This document shows, one piece after another, positions 1-8,340 of a stretch of DNA of 64,000 bases. The stretch is from UBA7446 sp038143535 (lineage in GTDB: Bacteria; Bacteroidota; Bacteroidia; Flavobacteriales; Flavobacteriaceae), in the NCBI GenBank assembly GCA_038143535.1, contig JAYQMD010000001.1:620001-684000 (forward strand), read 5' to 3'. The notes under the pieces were generated by a model. The model did no database searches. It was not told where the DNA came from and saw nothing but the letters and a program-made list of their open reading frames with translations. Each line of letters begins with the position of its first letter. The stretch's first letter is position 1. Made by a program: the position numbers and the translations under genes.

Positions 1-613
1 TGTATTTGCTATTGCCCATGTCAGGGGTGGAGAGTATTTGGGCAGAACCTGGTATGAAAGCGGCCGACAGCTTGCTAAAAAGAATACTTTCACAGACTTT
101 ATTGCTTGTTCAAAATTTTTAATTGATGAGTCATATACATCACCAGGGCATTTGTATGCTATGGGTGGTTCGGCAGGTGGATTACTGATGGGAGCCATAA
201 TGAATATGGCGCCAGAACTTTATAAGGGGGTAGTAGCAGCTGTGCCTTTTGTCGATGTGTTAACGACCATGCTCGATGATTCTATTCCGCTCACGACAGG
301 AGAATACGACGAATGGGGCAACCCAAACAATGAAACATACTACCACTACATTAAATCGTATTCCCCATATGACAATGTAAAGCCATTGGTATATCCGAAT
401 ACATTGGTAACAACAGGCTTGCACGACTCACAAGTACAATATTGGGAGCCTGCAAAATGGGTGGCCAAACTTCGTGATGTGCAACAAGGGGATAATTTGA
501 TTCTATTGCATACCAACATGGATGCTGGTCATGGTGGTGCTTCTGGTAGATTTGAGGCATTAAAAGAAGTTGCTATGGAGTATGCATTCCTGCTTTATTT
601 AGAAAAGAATTAG
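1..613 (+). CDS. ptrB: Oligopeptidase B (S9A prolyl oligopeptidase family), C-terminal part
   Basis: Serine peptidase that cuts short peptides after basic residues. The frame is open from base 2, so the gene starts before the window; only the C-terminal catalytic domain is seen. It shows the family block AHVRGGEYLGRTWY (nt about 17-58), the nucleophile elbow GGSAGG with Ser at 170-172, a likely catalytic Asp in GLHDSQVQYW (425-427) and His in DAGHGG (530-532). The intact triad and the HGGxSGR tail fit oligopeptidase B rather than prolyl endopeptidase. The N-terminal propeller lies outside the window, so completeness cannot be judged. Confidence 0.9.
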   Translation, partial: VFAIAHVRGGEYLGRTWYESGRQLAKKNTFTDFIACSKFLIDESYTSPGHLYAMGGSAGGLLMGAIMNMAPELYKGVVAAVPFVDVLTTMLDDSIPLTTGEYDEWGNPNNETYYHYIKSYSPYDNVKPLVYPNTLVTTGLHDSQVQYWEPAKWVAKLRDVQQGDNLILLHTNMDAGHGGASGRFEALKEVAMEYAFLLYLEKN

Positions 614-656
614 GTAAAATGATATTAAGTTGATTTTTATTAAATTTACTCACCAA

Positions 657-664
657 TATTTTTG
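657..664 (+). promoter_or_regulatory. Bacteroidota -10 box TATTTTTG
   Basis: Matches the TAnnTTTG consensus of the Bacteroidota housekeeping sigma factor. It lies 18 bases before the ATG at 683, with a TTG at 630-632 as a possible -33 element. It would drive the broken CBS-like gene. Confidence 0.5.
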
Positions 665-682
665 CACTAATTGTGCTACGAT

Positions 683-1729
683 ATGACAACCGATAAAATA
701 ACTGCACATAACAGCGCTTTAGAGCTGATTGGAAACACGCCACTTGTTCGTCTAAGCCAACTCACTAAAGATTTTAAGGGAGACTTTTATGCCAAAGTCG
801 AAGCTTTTAATCCTGGTCATTCTAATAAAGACAGGATTGCCATTCACATCATAGAACAAGCTGAGAAAAAAGGTATTTTAAAGCCTGGCAATACCATTAT
901 CGAAACGACATCTGGGAATACGGGATACAGCTTGGCTATGGTAAGCATAATTAAAGGTTATGATTGCATCTTGGCAGTGACTTCTAAATCCTCACCAGAC
1001 AAGATAGATATGTTAAGGTCTATGGGTGCCAAGGTATACGTTTGCCCAGGGCATGTTAGTGCCAATGATCCACGTTCTTACTACCAAGTGGCCAAACGAT
1101 TGAATGACGAGATTGAAGGATCGATTTATATCAACCAGTATTTTAACGATCTTAATACAGAAGCACACTACCTGACTACTGGTCCAGAAATATGGAATCA
1201 AACAGGTGGCAAAATTACACATCTGATTGCCAGCAGTGGTACAGGTGGAACCATATCGGGAATTGGACGTTATCTAAAAGAACAAAACAAAGATGTTCAA
1301 ATCATTGGCGTTGACGCTTATGGTTCGGTTTTAAAGAAGTTTCACGAGACACAAGAATTTGATCCAAACGAAATCTACCCTTATCGCATAGAGGGTCTTG
1401 GTAAAAACCTCATTCCCTCTGCTACACACTTTGATGTTATTGAACATTTCTAAAAAGTAACAGACGAGGAAAGTGCGCATGCAGCACGCGATATCGCCAA
1501 AAAAGAGGGTTTATTTGTCGGATATACCTCAGGAGCAGCCCTCCAAGCTGTCCGTCAATTGGATAAAGCAGGCACTTTTTTTGTTGAAAATAGCGTTGTA
1601 GTTGTTATTTTTTGCGATCATGGCTCTCGTTATATGAGTAAAATATTCAGCGATAAATGGATGCGCGAACAAGGTTTTTTCGACGCCAAAAATATCGAAA
1701 AGGAAAAACCAATAGAATATATTCGCTAG
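683..1729 (+). pseudogene. PLP-dependent cysteine synthase / cystathionine beta-synthase family, interrupted by an in-frame stop
   Basis: Family enzymes use PLP to make or transfer cysteine sulfur. The reading frame from ATG 683 shows ELIGNTPLVRL, the PLP-lysine region PGHSNKDR, the substrate loop TSGNTG and the phosphate loop SSGTGGTISG. It then meets TAA at 1451-1453. The same frame continues to TAG 1727-1729 with a typical C-terminal part (KVTDEES, VGYTSGAA, CDHGSRYMSKIFSDKW), so this is one nonsense change rather than a frameshift. The 256-aa product lacks the C-terminal subdomain and is probably inactive. An upstream TTG at 671 is possible but less likely. Sequencing error cannot be excluded. 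Other sulfur-metabolism genes lie at 42-46 kb. Confidence 0.8.
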
Positions 1730-1759
1730 ATCTACTGCAGCTCTTATTAGCTTTATTCC

Positions 1760-1767
1760 TATATTTG
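1760..1767 (+). promoter_or_regulatory. Bacteroidota -10 box TATATTTG
   Basis: Exact TAnnTTTG match 22 bases before the TTG start at 1790. It supports both a separate promoter for the downstream gene and that unusual start codon. Confidence 0.5.
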
Positions 1768-1789
1768 TAACAACTTTAAAACCAATACA

Positions 1790-3052
1790 TTGACAAACGA
1801 TTTATTTGCAAGGATCCGCAATGATAAAGGTCCACTTGGAAAGTGGGCATCTGTAGCTGAGGGCTATTTCGCTTTTCCAAAATTAGAAGGTGAAATTGGT
1901 AACCGTATGTATTTTCAAGGTAAGGAAGTGATTACGTGGAGTGTTAATGATTACTTGGGTCTTGCCAATCACCCTGAAGTGCGTAAAGTTGACGCTGAAG
2001 CAGCAGCTGAACACGGCTCTGCTTACCCCATGGGTGCGCGTCTTATGTCAGGTCACACTTCTTTCCACGAGCAACTACAAGATGAGTTGGCCGAATTTGT
2101 GGGTAAAGAAGCAGCTTATGTACTTAACTTTGGTTACCAAGGCATCCTTTCAACTATTGACACCTTGGTTTCTAAAAACGATGTTATTGTTTATGATGTC
2201 GATTCCCATGCGTGTATTGTTGATGGTGTTCGCTTACACATGGGCAAGCGCTTTACCTTTCGTCATAACGACATAGAGAGTCTTGAAAAAAATCTACAAC
2301 GTGCCACGCGTGTTGCCAACGAAACAGGTGGTGGTATTTTGGTTATTTCTGAAGGTGTATTTGGTATGCGTGGCGAACAAGGACGTTTGCGTGAAATTGC
2401 TGCGCTCAAAGAAAAATACGGATTCCGCTTTTTGGTTGATGATGCGCACGGCTTCGGAACGCTTGGTGCTACTGGCGCTGGGGCAGGTGAGGAGCAAGGC
2501 GTCATGGACGATATTGATGTTTACTTTGCCACATTTGCCAAGTCTATGGCAAGCACAGGGGCGTTTATCGCTGGTGACAAGGAAGTCATTGACTTTATGA
2601 AATACAATATGCGTTCGCAAGTATTTGCCAAGTCATTGCAAATGGTACTGGTTAGAGGTGCTTTAAAAAGATTAGATATGTTGCGTACCATGCCTGAGTT
2701 AAAAGCCAAGCTTTGGGAAAACGTAAATGCGCTTCAATCGGGTTTAAAAGAACGTGGGTTTGATATTGGCACTACACAGAGTTGTGTCACGCCAGTCTAT
2801 CTGAAAGGTAGTGTTTTAGAAGCGATGGTATTGGTAAGAGATCTTCGTGAAAATTTCGGTATATTCTGCTCTATTGTGGTTTATCCCGTGATTCCAAAAG
2901 GATTGATTTTATTACGCCTTATTCCAACATCTTCACACACACTTGAAGATGTAAGTGAAACGCTGGAAGCCTTTTCTTCGATTCGTGAAAAACTAACTTC
3001 TGGTGTATATAAGCGCTTATCTGAAAACCTAGCAGTCACAGCAGACGCCTAG
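1790..3052 (+). CDS. Alpha-oxoamine synthase, serine-palmitoyltransferase-like
   Basis: Fold-type I PLP enzyme that condenses an amino acid with an acyl-CoA. 420 aa. It shows VNDYLGL near residue 48, the PLP-binding DDAHGFG near 215 and the Schiff-base lysine in TFAKSMAST near 249. In Bacteroidota the closest common members are serine palmitoyltransferases that start sphingolipid synthesis. KBL (2-amino-3-ketobutyrate CoA ligase) and BioF are the alternatives, and no bio or threonine-dehydrogenase gene is nearby. The start is TTG: no earlier ATG exists in frame, the next Met is well inside the conserved domain, and a promoter box sits just upstream. The gene ends convergently with the asparaginase gene (4-base overlap). 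Confidence 0.65.
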   Translation: MTNDLFARIRNDKGPLGKWASVAEGYFAFPKLEGEIGNRMYFQGKEVITWSVNDYLGLANHPEVRKVDAEAAAEHGSAYPMGARLMSGHTSFHEQLQDELAEFVGKEAAYVLNFGYQGILSTIDTLVSKNDVIVYDVDSHACIVDGVRLHMGKRFTFRHNDIESLEKNLQRATRVANETGGGILVISEGVFGMRGEQGRLREIAALKEKYGFRFLVDDAHGFGTLGATGAGAGEEQGVMDDIDVYFATFAKSMASTGAFIAGDKEVIDFMKYNMRSQVFAKSLQMVLVRGALKRLDMLRTMPELKAKLWENVNALQSGLKERGFDIGTTQSCVTPVYLKGSVLEAMVLVRDLRENFGIFCSIVVYPVIPKGLILLRLIPTSSHTLEDVSETLEAFSSIREKLTSGVYKRLSENLAVTADA

Positions 3053-4035
3053 TCTTCGGCATAGATGGCTACAACAGGACTGCCATCCAACGAAATATAA
3101 CCTCTAAACATTCCAGGTGTATTAAAAGGCATAACTACATTACCTTGGCTGTTTAGCCCAACAACACCTCCTGCACCCCCTTTTTCTTTTAGCTCAGCAA
3201 TAACTTCTGTTGCTGCCTTATCGATAGCATGGCCTGCATATTTTATGCGCGCCGCTATGTCGTGCGCCACTACATTTCTAATAAAAAATTCACCATGCCC
3301 AGTAGCTGAAATGCCACAAACACCGTTTTCTGCATAGGTGCCTGCACCAATAACAGGAACGTCACCAATGCGACCATAGCGCTTATTGGTCATGCCACCT
3401 GTTGATGTTCCAGCAGCTAAATTCCCATTTACGTCTAGTGCTACAGCTCCTACCGTACCTAATTTTTCTTGAGTTGGCATGGTAGTCGAAACCTTAACCT
3501 CTTTAAGCCTGTCGTAGTTTTTTTGGGTAAAAAAGTAAGAAGGATCCACTTGTTTGAGCCCTTGTTCAACGGCAAATTCTTCTGCGCCAGTGCCACTCAA
3601 AAACACATGAACGGAATGGTCTAGCACTGCACGTGCAACTTGAATGGGGTTTTTTATTGTGGTTATTCCACTAGCTGCACCTGCACCTCCAGATGCACCA
3701 TCCATGATGGCACTATCCATTTCATTGGTTTCATTATAGGTAAATACTGCGCCTTTCCCTGCATTGAATAGGGGTGAGTCTTCAAGGTGCTCAATAGTCA
3801 GTTGTACGGCATCTAGGCTGCTTCCTCCTTCTTTGATAATCGCCCTTCCTTTGATTAATGCATCACCAAGAGTTTTGATATACGCCTGTTCCATACTATC
3901 CGAGACACTTTCTTTGGAAATCCAACCTGCACCGCCGTGGATAACCAGTACAGCTTTGGGTGTTTCAGGTTTTGGATTGGTGCAGCTCAAGGCAATTAGG
4001 AATAAAGCGAATAGGGATAAAAAACGAAGTGTCAT
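3049..4035 (-). CDS. Isoaspartyl peptidase / L-asparaginase (Ntn hydrolase), lipoprotein
   Basis: Plant-type asparaginase that hydrolyses beta-aspartyl peptides and asparagine. 328 aa. Residues 1-18 form a signal peptide ending in the lipobox ALSC (Cys18), so it is probably an envelope lipoprotein. The family HGGAG motif is at 33-37. The autoprocessing site is GTVGAVAL with catalytic Thr194, followed by GTSTGG and a GGAGG glycine-rich loop. Precursor length is normal, and cleavage before Thr194 would give the two subunits. The gene stands alone between convergent neighbours. Confidence 0.9.
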   Translation of the reverse strand: MTLRFLSLFALFLIALSCTNPKPETPKAVLVIHGGAGWISKESVSDSMEQAYIKTLGDALIKGRAIIKEGGSSLDAVQLTIEHLEDSPLFNAGKGAVFTYNETNEMDSAIMDGASGGAGAASGITTIKNPIQVARAVLDHSVHVFLSGTGAEEFAVEQGLKQVDPSYFFTQKNYDRLKEVKVSTTMPTQEKLGTVGAVALDVNGNLAAGTSTGGMTNKRYGRIGDVPVIGAGTYAENGVCGISATGHGEFFIRNVVAHDIAARIKYAGHAIDKAATEVIAELKEKGGAGGVVGLNSQGNVVMPFNTPGMFRGYISLDGSPVVAIYAED

Positions 4036-4065
4036 TACGATTAATTTTCACTAAAGTAGCAAAAA

Positions 4066-4324
4066 TCAGCTTGCTAATTGAATTGTTAGAAGCAGTATGT
4101 TGATGATTATGCCAAACATGAAAATATGAAACACTTTTCTCAAGTGTACTTGTGCTAATATTGCACCTAGATAAGAGGTTGTAGCTGCTACACAGCAGAG
4201 TAGTTGAATCATATCCCAAAGGTCAGGAATTCCTCGCAGTGTATAATAGACGGCAACGGAGCCAATGCAGGCTTTAATGATGATGGTTAAGTGGATGAGT
4301 TGGAAGTAACTTCCGGAAAAATAA
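4066..4324 (-). pseudogene. C-terminal remnant of a TauE/SafE-type membrane transporter
   Basis: The minus strand reads about 84 codons without a start codon, ending at TGA 4066-4068, after an upstream in-frame TAA near 4325. The product has two hydrophobic helices and the pattern LTIIIKACIGSVAVYYTLRG then LGAILAQVHLRKVF, resembling the last part of TSUP (TauE/SafE) sulfite-exporter proteins. No N-terminal part is found up to pyrR. I read it as a deletion remnant; an intact paralogue sits at 50950-51705. Confidence 0.5.
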
Positions 4325-4423
4325 CGTTAGGCATTGTTAAGCATAGCTTTAAGATTTAGGTAATATATAATTACGCATTTTTTCGGAAAAATGGGGAAAG
4401 ACTTTAAAACCATCAATTTTTTC

Positions 4424-4431
4424 TATTTTTG
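4424..4431 (+). promoter_or_regulatory. Bacteroidota -10 box TATTTTTG before pyrR
   Basis: TAnnTTTG match ending 13 bases before ATG 4445. It leaves a leader too short for a pyrR-type attenuator, and no anti-terminator/terminator pair is visible. Confidence 0.55.
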
Positions 4432-4444
4432 TAAAAATTTTTGG

Positions 4445-4984
4445 ATGAGCCAAAAGCAACTACTTAGTGCCGAAGACCTGCGCATCATCTTTTTTCGCTT
4501 AGCTTGTCAACTTAAAGAAACCCACGGAGACTTCTCCAAAACAGTCCTTGTTGGCTTGCAGCCACGCGGTGTTCGATTGGCAGAGCGACTGTTGCATATA
4601 TTACAACATCACTACAAGGTTGCTGATGTAAAGCTCAGCCAGCTTGATATTACTTTTTTCAGGGACGATTTTAGAAGAAGTGACAAGGTGTTAAATCCCA
4701 ATGTTAACGATATGGAAGTTGGTGTTGAGAACAAACGTATTGTGCTAATCGATGACGTTTTATACACAGGTCGAAGTATTCGTGCTGCACTGACAGCCAT
4801 TGACTCTTATGGCCGCCCAGAAGAAGTGCAACTCCTAACCCTAATTGATCGTAGATTTTCAAGACATCTGCCTATACAACCCGATTTTTGTGGTCGACAA
4901 GTTGATGCAATTCAAAACGAGCGTGTTGTGGTGTGTTGGCAAGAAGAAGATGATGAGGACGCAGTATTTCTGGTAAAAAAATAA
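4445..4984 (+). CDS. pyrR: PyrR bifunctional regulator / uracil phosphoribosyltransferase
   Basis: Type I phosphoribosyltransferase of the PyrR group (179 aa), which in other bacteria binds pyr mRNA and has weak UPRTase activity. It shows the PRPP loop VLIDDVLYTGRSIRAA near residues 98-113 and the PyrR pattern LVGLQPRGVRLAERL near 35. The start MSQKQ (ATG 4445) is chosen over an ATG 54 bases upstream because the promoter box lies between them. One base separates it from pyrB, so the two are co-transcribed. The promoter leaves almost no leader, so regulation would have to act elsewhere than at a pyrR leader. Confidence 0.92.
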   Translation: MSQKQLLSAEDLRIIFFRLACQLKETHGDFSKTVLVGLQPRGVRLAERLLHILQHHYKVADVKLSQLDITFFRDDFRRSDKVLNPNVNDMEVGVENKRIVLIDDVLYTGRSIRAALTAIDSYGRPEEVQLLTLIDRRFSRHLPIQPDFCGRQVDAIQNERVVVCWQEEDDEDAVFLVKK

Positions 4985-4985
4985 T

Positions 4986-5909
4986 ATGAGCGAATTAAGC
5001 GTAAAACATTTATTGGGTATTAAATATCTCACAGAAGCAGATATCCAGCTTATTTTTGATACAGCAACCCAATTTAAAGAAGTGATCAACCGCCCAATCA
5101 AAAAGGTTCCTTCATTACGTGACATTACCATCGCCAATCTCTTTTTTGAAAACAGTACACGCACCAAGTTGTCATTTGAACTGGCACAGAAAAGATTATC
5201 TGCAGATGTGATAAACTTTGCATCCTCTATGTACTCTCTCAAAAAAGGCGAGACTTTGATAGACACGGTGAACAATATTTTATCCATGAAGGTAGACATG
5301 GTAGTGATGCGTCACTCCAGTCCAGGTGCTGCCAGCTTCTTGTCAAAACATGTTGATGCAACCATCATCAATGCAGGTGATGGTGCACACGAACATCCCA
5401 CTCAGGCATTGCTTGATACGTTTTCTATCAATGAACGCCTTGGCGATGTTGCAGGAAAAAAAGTAGTCATCATAGGAGATATCCTTCATTCAAGAGTAGC
5501 CCTGTCCAATATTTTTGCCTTACAAAAATTAGGCGCTGAGGTATGCGTGTGTGGTCCAAAAACGTTGATACCCAAGCATATTACAAGCTTGGGTGTCAAG
5601 GTATATACGGATGTAAAAAAAGCATTAAAATGGTGTGATGTAGCCAATGTTTTAAGGGTGCAATTTGAGCGTATGTCAGCAAGTTACTTCCCTTCCAACA
5701 GAGAATATGCTGCTTTTTATGGAATTACCAAACCCATGCTCGATGAAATAGACAAAAAAATTGTGATCATGCATCCAGGGCCAATCAACAGAGGGGTCGA
5801 ATTATCGAGTGCGGTAGTCGATTCAAATCAAGCAATTATTTTGGATCAAGTGGAAAATGGTGTGGCAATTCGAATGGCTGTTTTATATTTGTTAGCCGCA
5901 AAGAATTAA
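4986..5909 (+). CDS. pyrB: Aspartate carbamoyltransferase catalytic subunit
   Basis: Makes N-carbamoyl-aspartate from carbamoyl phosphate and aspartate, the committed pyrimidine step. 307 aa, full length. It shows the carbamoyl-phosphate loop ENSTRTKLSFE near residues 54-64, MRHSSPGAA near 108, the GAHEHPTQALLD block near 132-143 and the C-terminal HPGPINRG. It lacks any PyrI-like extension. It follows pyrR directly in a four-gene run pyrR-pyrB-113 aa-rnz. Confidence 0.96.
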   Translation: MSELSVKHLLGIKYLTEADIQLIFDTATQFKEVINRPIKKVPSLRDITIANLFFENSTRTKLSFELAQKRLSADVINFASSMYSLKKGETLIDTVNNILSMKVDMVVMRHSSPGAASFLSKHVDATIINAGDGAHEHPTQALLDTFSINERLGDVAGKKVVIIGDILHSRVALSNIFALQKLGAEVCVCGPKTLIPKHITSLGVKVYTDVKKALKWCDVANVLRVQFERMSASYFPSNREYAAFYGITKPMLDEIDKKIVIMHPGPINRGVELSSAVVDSNQAIILDQVENGVAIRMAVLYLLAAKN

Positions 5910-5911
5910 TC

Positions 5912-6253
5912 ATGAAAGTCAGTCAACACGATAACACTACTGTTTTAACTTGGGATAGCTCAGACCCAGTGGGCATTGATTTTAGAAACCTGGTCAAGGG
6001 ACACTACAAAAACATGCACCAGCAAAATATTGTCATCGATTTATCAGCTATTGAAGGCTTAAAAACAAAACACGTTTTAGAATTTTCTGAGCTCAATGCG
6101 TACAACAAAGAAAAAGTATTGAAATCATTTGTCGTTGTGGTTGGTACGATGTCCATAGCAAAAATCCCCGATGATATTGCTACGGCACCAACGCTACAAG
6201 AGGCACTTGATATTGTTGAAATGGAAGAAATTGAACGCGATTTAGGGTATTGA
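5912..6253 (+). CDS. Small conserved protein, possibly STAS-like
   Basis: 113 aa with no clear catalytic motif. The order strand-helix-strand, including NIVIDLSAIEGLKTKHVLEF and FVVVVGTMSIAKIPDDI, and a TLQEALDIVEMEEIER tail are reminiscent of anti-sigma-antagonist (STAS) folds, but I do not see a convincing phosphorylation site. It starts 2 bases after pyrB and its TGA overlaps the rnz ATG (TGATG), so it is translationally coupled to both. No specific function can be assigned. Confidence 0.6.
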   Translation: MKVSQHDNTTVLTWDSSDPVGIDFRNLVKGHYKNMHQQNIVIDLSAIEGLKTKHVLEFSELNAYNKEKVLKSFVVVVGTMSIAKIPDDIATAPTLQEALDIVEMEEIERDLGY

Positions 6254-7155
6254 TGAAGCTAACCATATTGGGTTGCCATTCAGCTACCCCTCACGAGAAC
6301 AAAAATCCAACTGCCCAACTATTAGAAATTAAGGTGCATCGCTTCCTAATTGACTGCGGGGAAGGCACACAAGTACAATTGCGCAAAGCCAAGGTTTCTT
6401 TTGTTCAGATCAAGCATATATTTATTTCTCACTTGCACGGAGATCATTTTTATGGTCTACCTGGTTTGGTGTCTTCTTTTCGTTTGTTGGGTCGCGAGGC
6501 ACCATTGCATATCTATGGACCTAAAGGCATTAAGGAAGCCTTGCTTTTATTGTTGAAGTTGTCCAAGTCTAATATGAATTATCCCCTTCATTTTCACGAA
6601 TTAGCCTCAAACCAATCTGCGTGTGTTTATGAAGACGACCATGTAACAGTACGCACCATACCATTGAAACACCGCGTTTACACCAACGGTTTTTTGTTTG
6701 AAGAAAAAATAGGGCTTAGAAAAATTGATGCAGATGCTGCCCAAGCAGCGGGTATTGATAAAAGCCAATATCGTTTATTGCAACAGGGTCATGATGTAGA
6801 AAGCAATGATGGGTATATTGTTGAAAATGCAAAGGTCACTTTTGCGCCTCGTCCAGTTATGAAATACGCTTATTGCAGTGATACGGCCTTCCATCCTCCT
6901 ATTATTGACATCATTCACAAAGCGGATTGGTTGTACCACGAAGCTACTTTTCTAAATCAACATGCAGCACTGGCGGAGCAAACCAAGCACAGTACTGCAC
7001 AGCAAGCAGCTGAGATTGCCAAAAAAGCCGATGTGGGTCGCTTGATATTAGGTCATTATTCATCGAGATATAAAGATTTAGGGTTGTTTGTTGACGAGGC
7101 AAAAGCGGTATTTCCAAACGTGATTTTAGCGTCAGATGGTGCTGTGATTTCCTAA
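6253..7155 (+). CDS. rnz: Ribonuclease Z (tRNA 3' endonuclease)
   Basis: Metallo-beta-lactamase-fold endonuclease that removes tRNA 3' trailers. 300 aa, normal for the short form RNase ZS. It shows the zinc motif SHLHGDHFYGLPG near residue 57, HRVYTNGF near 139, an Asp in CSDTAF near 214 and LGHYSSRY near 268. ATG 6253 overlaps the preceding stop. None of the three tRNA genes in this window encodes its CCA end, consistent with a need for 3' trimming. Confidence 0.95.
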   Translation: MKLTILGCHSATPHENKNPTAQLLEIKVHRFLIDCGEGTQVQLRKAKVSFVQIKHIFISHLHGDHFYGLPGLVSSFRLLGREAPLHIYGPKGIKEALLLLLKLSKSNMNYPLHFHELASNQSACVYEDDHVTVRTIPLKHRVYTNGFLFEEKIGLRKIDADAAQAAGIDKSQYRLLQQGHDVESNDGYIVENAKVTFAPRPVMKYAYCSDTAFHPPIIDIIHKADWLYHEATFLNQHAALAEQTKHSTAQQAAEIAKKADVGRLILGHYSSRYKDLGLFVDEAKAVFPNVILASDGAVIS

Positions 7156-7177
7156 CGCATTTTTGTACATTTATAAA

Positions 7178-7822
7178 ATGGAAAGAGACTTTGGACACCT
7201 TCGTAAAAATTATGAAGCCAACGTAATTGACGAGGCACAACTTCCTAATTCCCCTGCCGATCTATTCAACCAATGGTTTGATGAGGCAACACAAAGTGGA
7301 GGTGTTGCGGAAGTAAACGCCATGACACTGAGTACTATCGATGGAAGCGGGACAATTAAGGGCCGCATCGTTTTGCTTAAAGAGCTTTCTGCGGATGGAT
7401 TTATCTTTTATACCAATTACAACAGCGATAAAAGCAAGGCACTTTTTGCCAATCCCAAAGTGAGTTTGTCTTTTTTTTGGCCAAATATAGAACGACAAGT
7501 CATCATTTCTGGAACAGCACGGAAAGTAGCTTCTGAAGTATCAGATGCTTATTTTGCCTCAAGACCAAGAGGTAGCCAAATTGGGGCTCATGTATCCCCA
7601 CAAAGTGATTTTATTGTCTTAAGAGAAGTTCTAGAAGCCCGACAAGAAGCATTGGAAAAACAATTTGAAGGCAAGGACATTCCACGCCCCTCACACTGGG
7701 GCGGGATTGCAGTTACCCCTTTTGAGATGGAGTTTTGGCAAGGCAGACCCAATCGTTTACACGACCGTATTGTGTATATAAAAAGTGCTGATATGTGGTC
7801 AAAACAGCGCAAAGCTCCTTAA
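7178..7822 (+). CDS. pdxH: Pyridoxamine 5'-phosphate oxidase
   Basis: FMN enzyme that oxidises pyridoxine/pyridoxamine phosphate to PLP. 214 aa. It shows the N-terminal MERDFGHLRKNYE, the FMN-binding KGRIVLLKEL near residue 62, TNYNSDKSKAL near 83, SRPRGSQIGAHVSPQS near 130 and FWQGRPNRLHDR near 188. ATG 7178 is chosen because upstream in-frame codons encode no conserved sequence. The tail is slightly shorter than the usual RLAP-type end. Confidence 0.95.
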   Translation: MERDFGHLRKNYEANVIDEAQLPNSPADLFNQWFDEATQSGGVAEVNAMTLSTIDGSGTIKGRIVLLKELSADGFIFYTNYNSDKSKALFANPKVSLSFFWPNIERQVIISGTARKVASEVSDAYFASRPRGSQIGAHVSPQSDFIVLREVLEARQEALEKQFEGKDIPRPSHWGGIAVTPFEMEFWQGRPNRLHDRIVYIKSADMWSKQRKAP

Positions 7823-7851
7823 GCGCATTAACGCCCCACAATTAGTTAGAA

Positions 7852-8340
7852 ATGAAAACATGGATCATGATGCGTCATGGAAAGTCTTCTTGGGACCTAC
7901 ATGTTTCCGATAGAGATCGACCGCTAAACCAGCGTGGCATTGATGATGCCCATAAAATGGGTGCTTTTTTGCAAAACCATGCCTGTGCTGTTGATGCTGT
8001 TTTTTCAAGTCCTGCAATCCGAGCGGCGCATACGGCTTTGATTGTTTCCCGAGAAATGAATGTACCCATGCATAAGATTTCTTTTAGCAAATCCCTATAT
8101 GATTTTTCTGGTGAAGATGTGTTGGAGTTTGTTCGATGTCTTGATAATAATGTAGATACGGTCATGACTTTTGGTCATAATAATGCCTGTACTTCTTTGG
8201 CGTATTCGTTAGCAGATTTTACTGGGGATAATATTCCAACAGCTGCTGCTGTCCTTTTTCGCTTTGACGTATCTTTGTGGTCAGAGATTACCAAAGCAAA
8301 TGCCGAATATTTTTTTCCTAAAACAATAGACAAGCCGTGA
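7852..8340 (+). CDS. SixA-like histidine phosphatase
   Basis: Histidine-phosphatase superfamily, 162 aa. The nucleophile motif is MRHGKSSWD at residues 7-15, followed by the phosphate-pocket pattern SSPAIRAAHTA near 50 and the second His in TFGHNNACT near 107. Small size and the RHGKS signature fit SixA-type phosphohistidine phosphatases. It overlaps ppk by GTGA, so it belongs to the polyphosphate operon; a role in that pathway is inference. Confidence 0.85.
   Translation: MKTWIMMRHGKSSWDLHVSDRDRPLNQRGIDDAHKMGAFLQNHACAVDAVFSSPAIRAAHTALIVSREMNVPMHKISFSKSLYDFSGEDVLEFVRCLDNNVDTVMTFGHNNACTSLAYSLADFTGDNIPTAAAVLFRFDVSLWSEITKANAEYFFPKTIDKP

Noticed and set aside
4391..4444. Upstream ATG for pyrR
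   Set aside because: A TAnnTTTG promoter box lies between it and ATG 4445, and the extra residues are not conserved.
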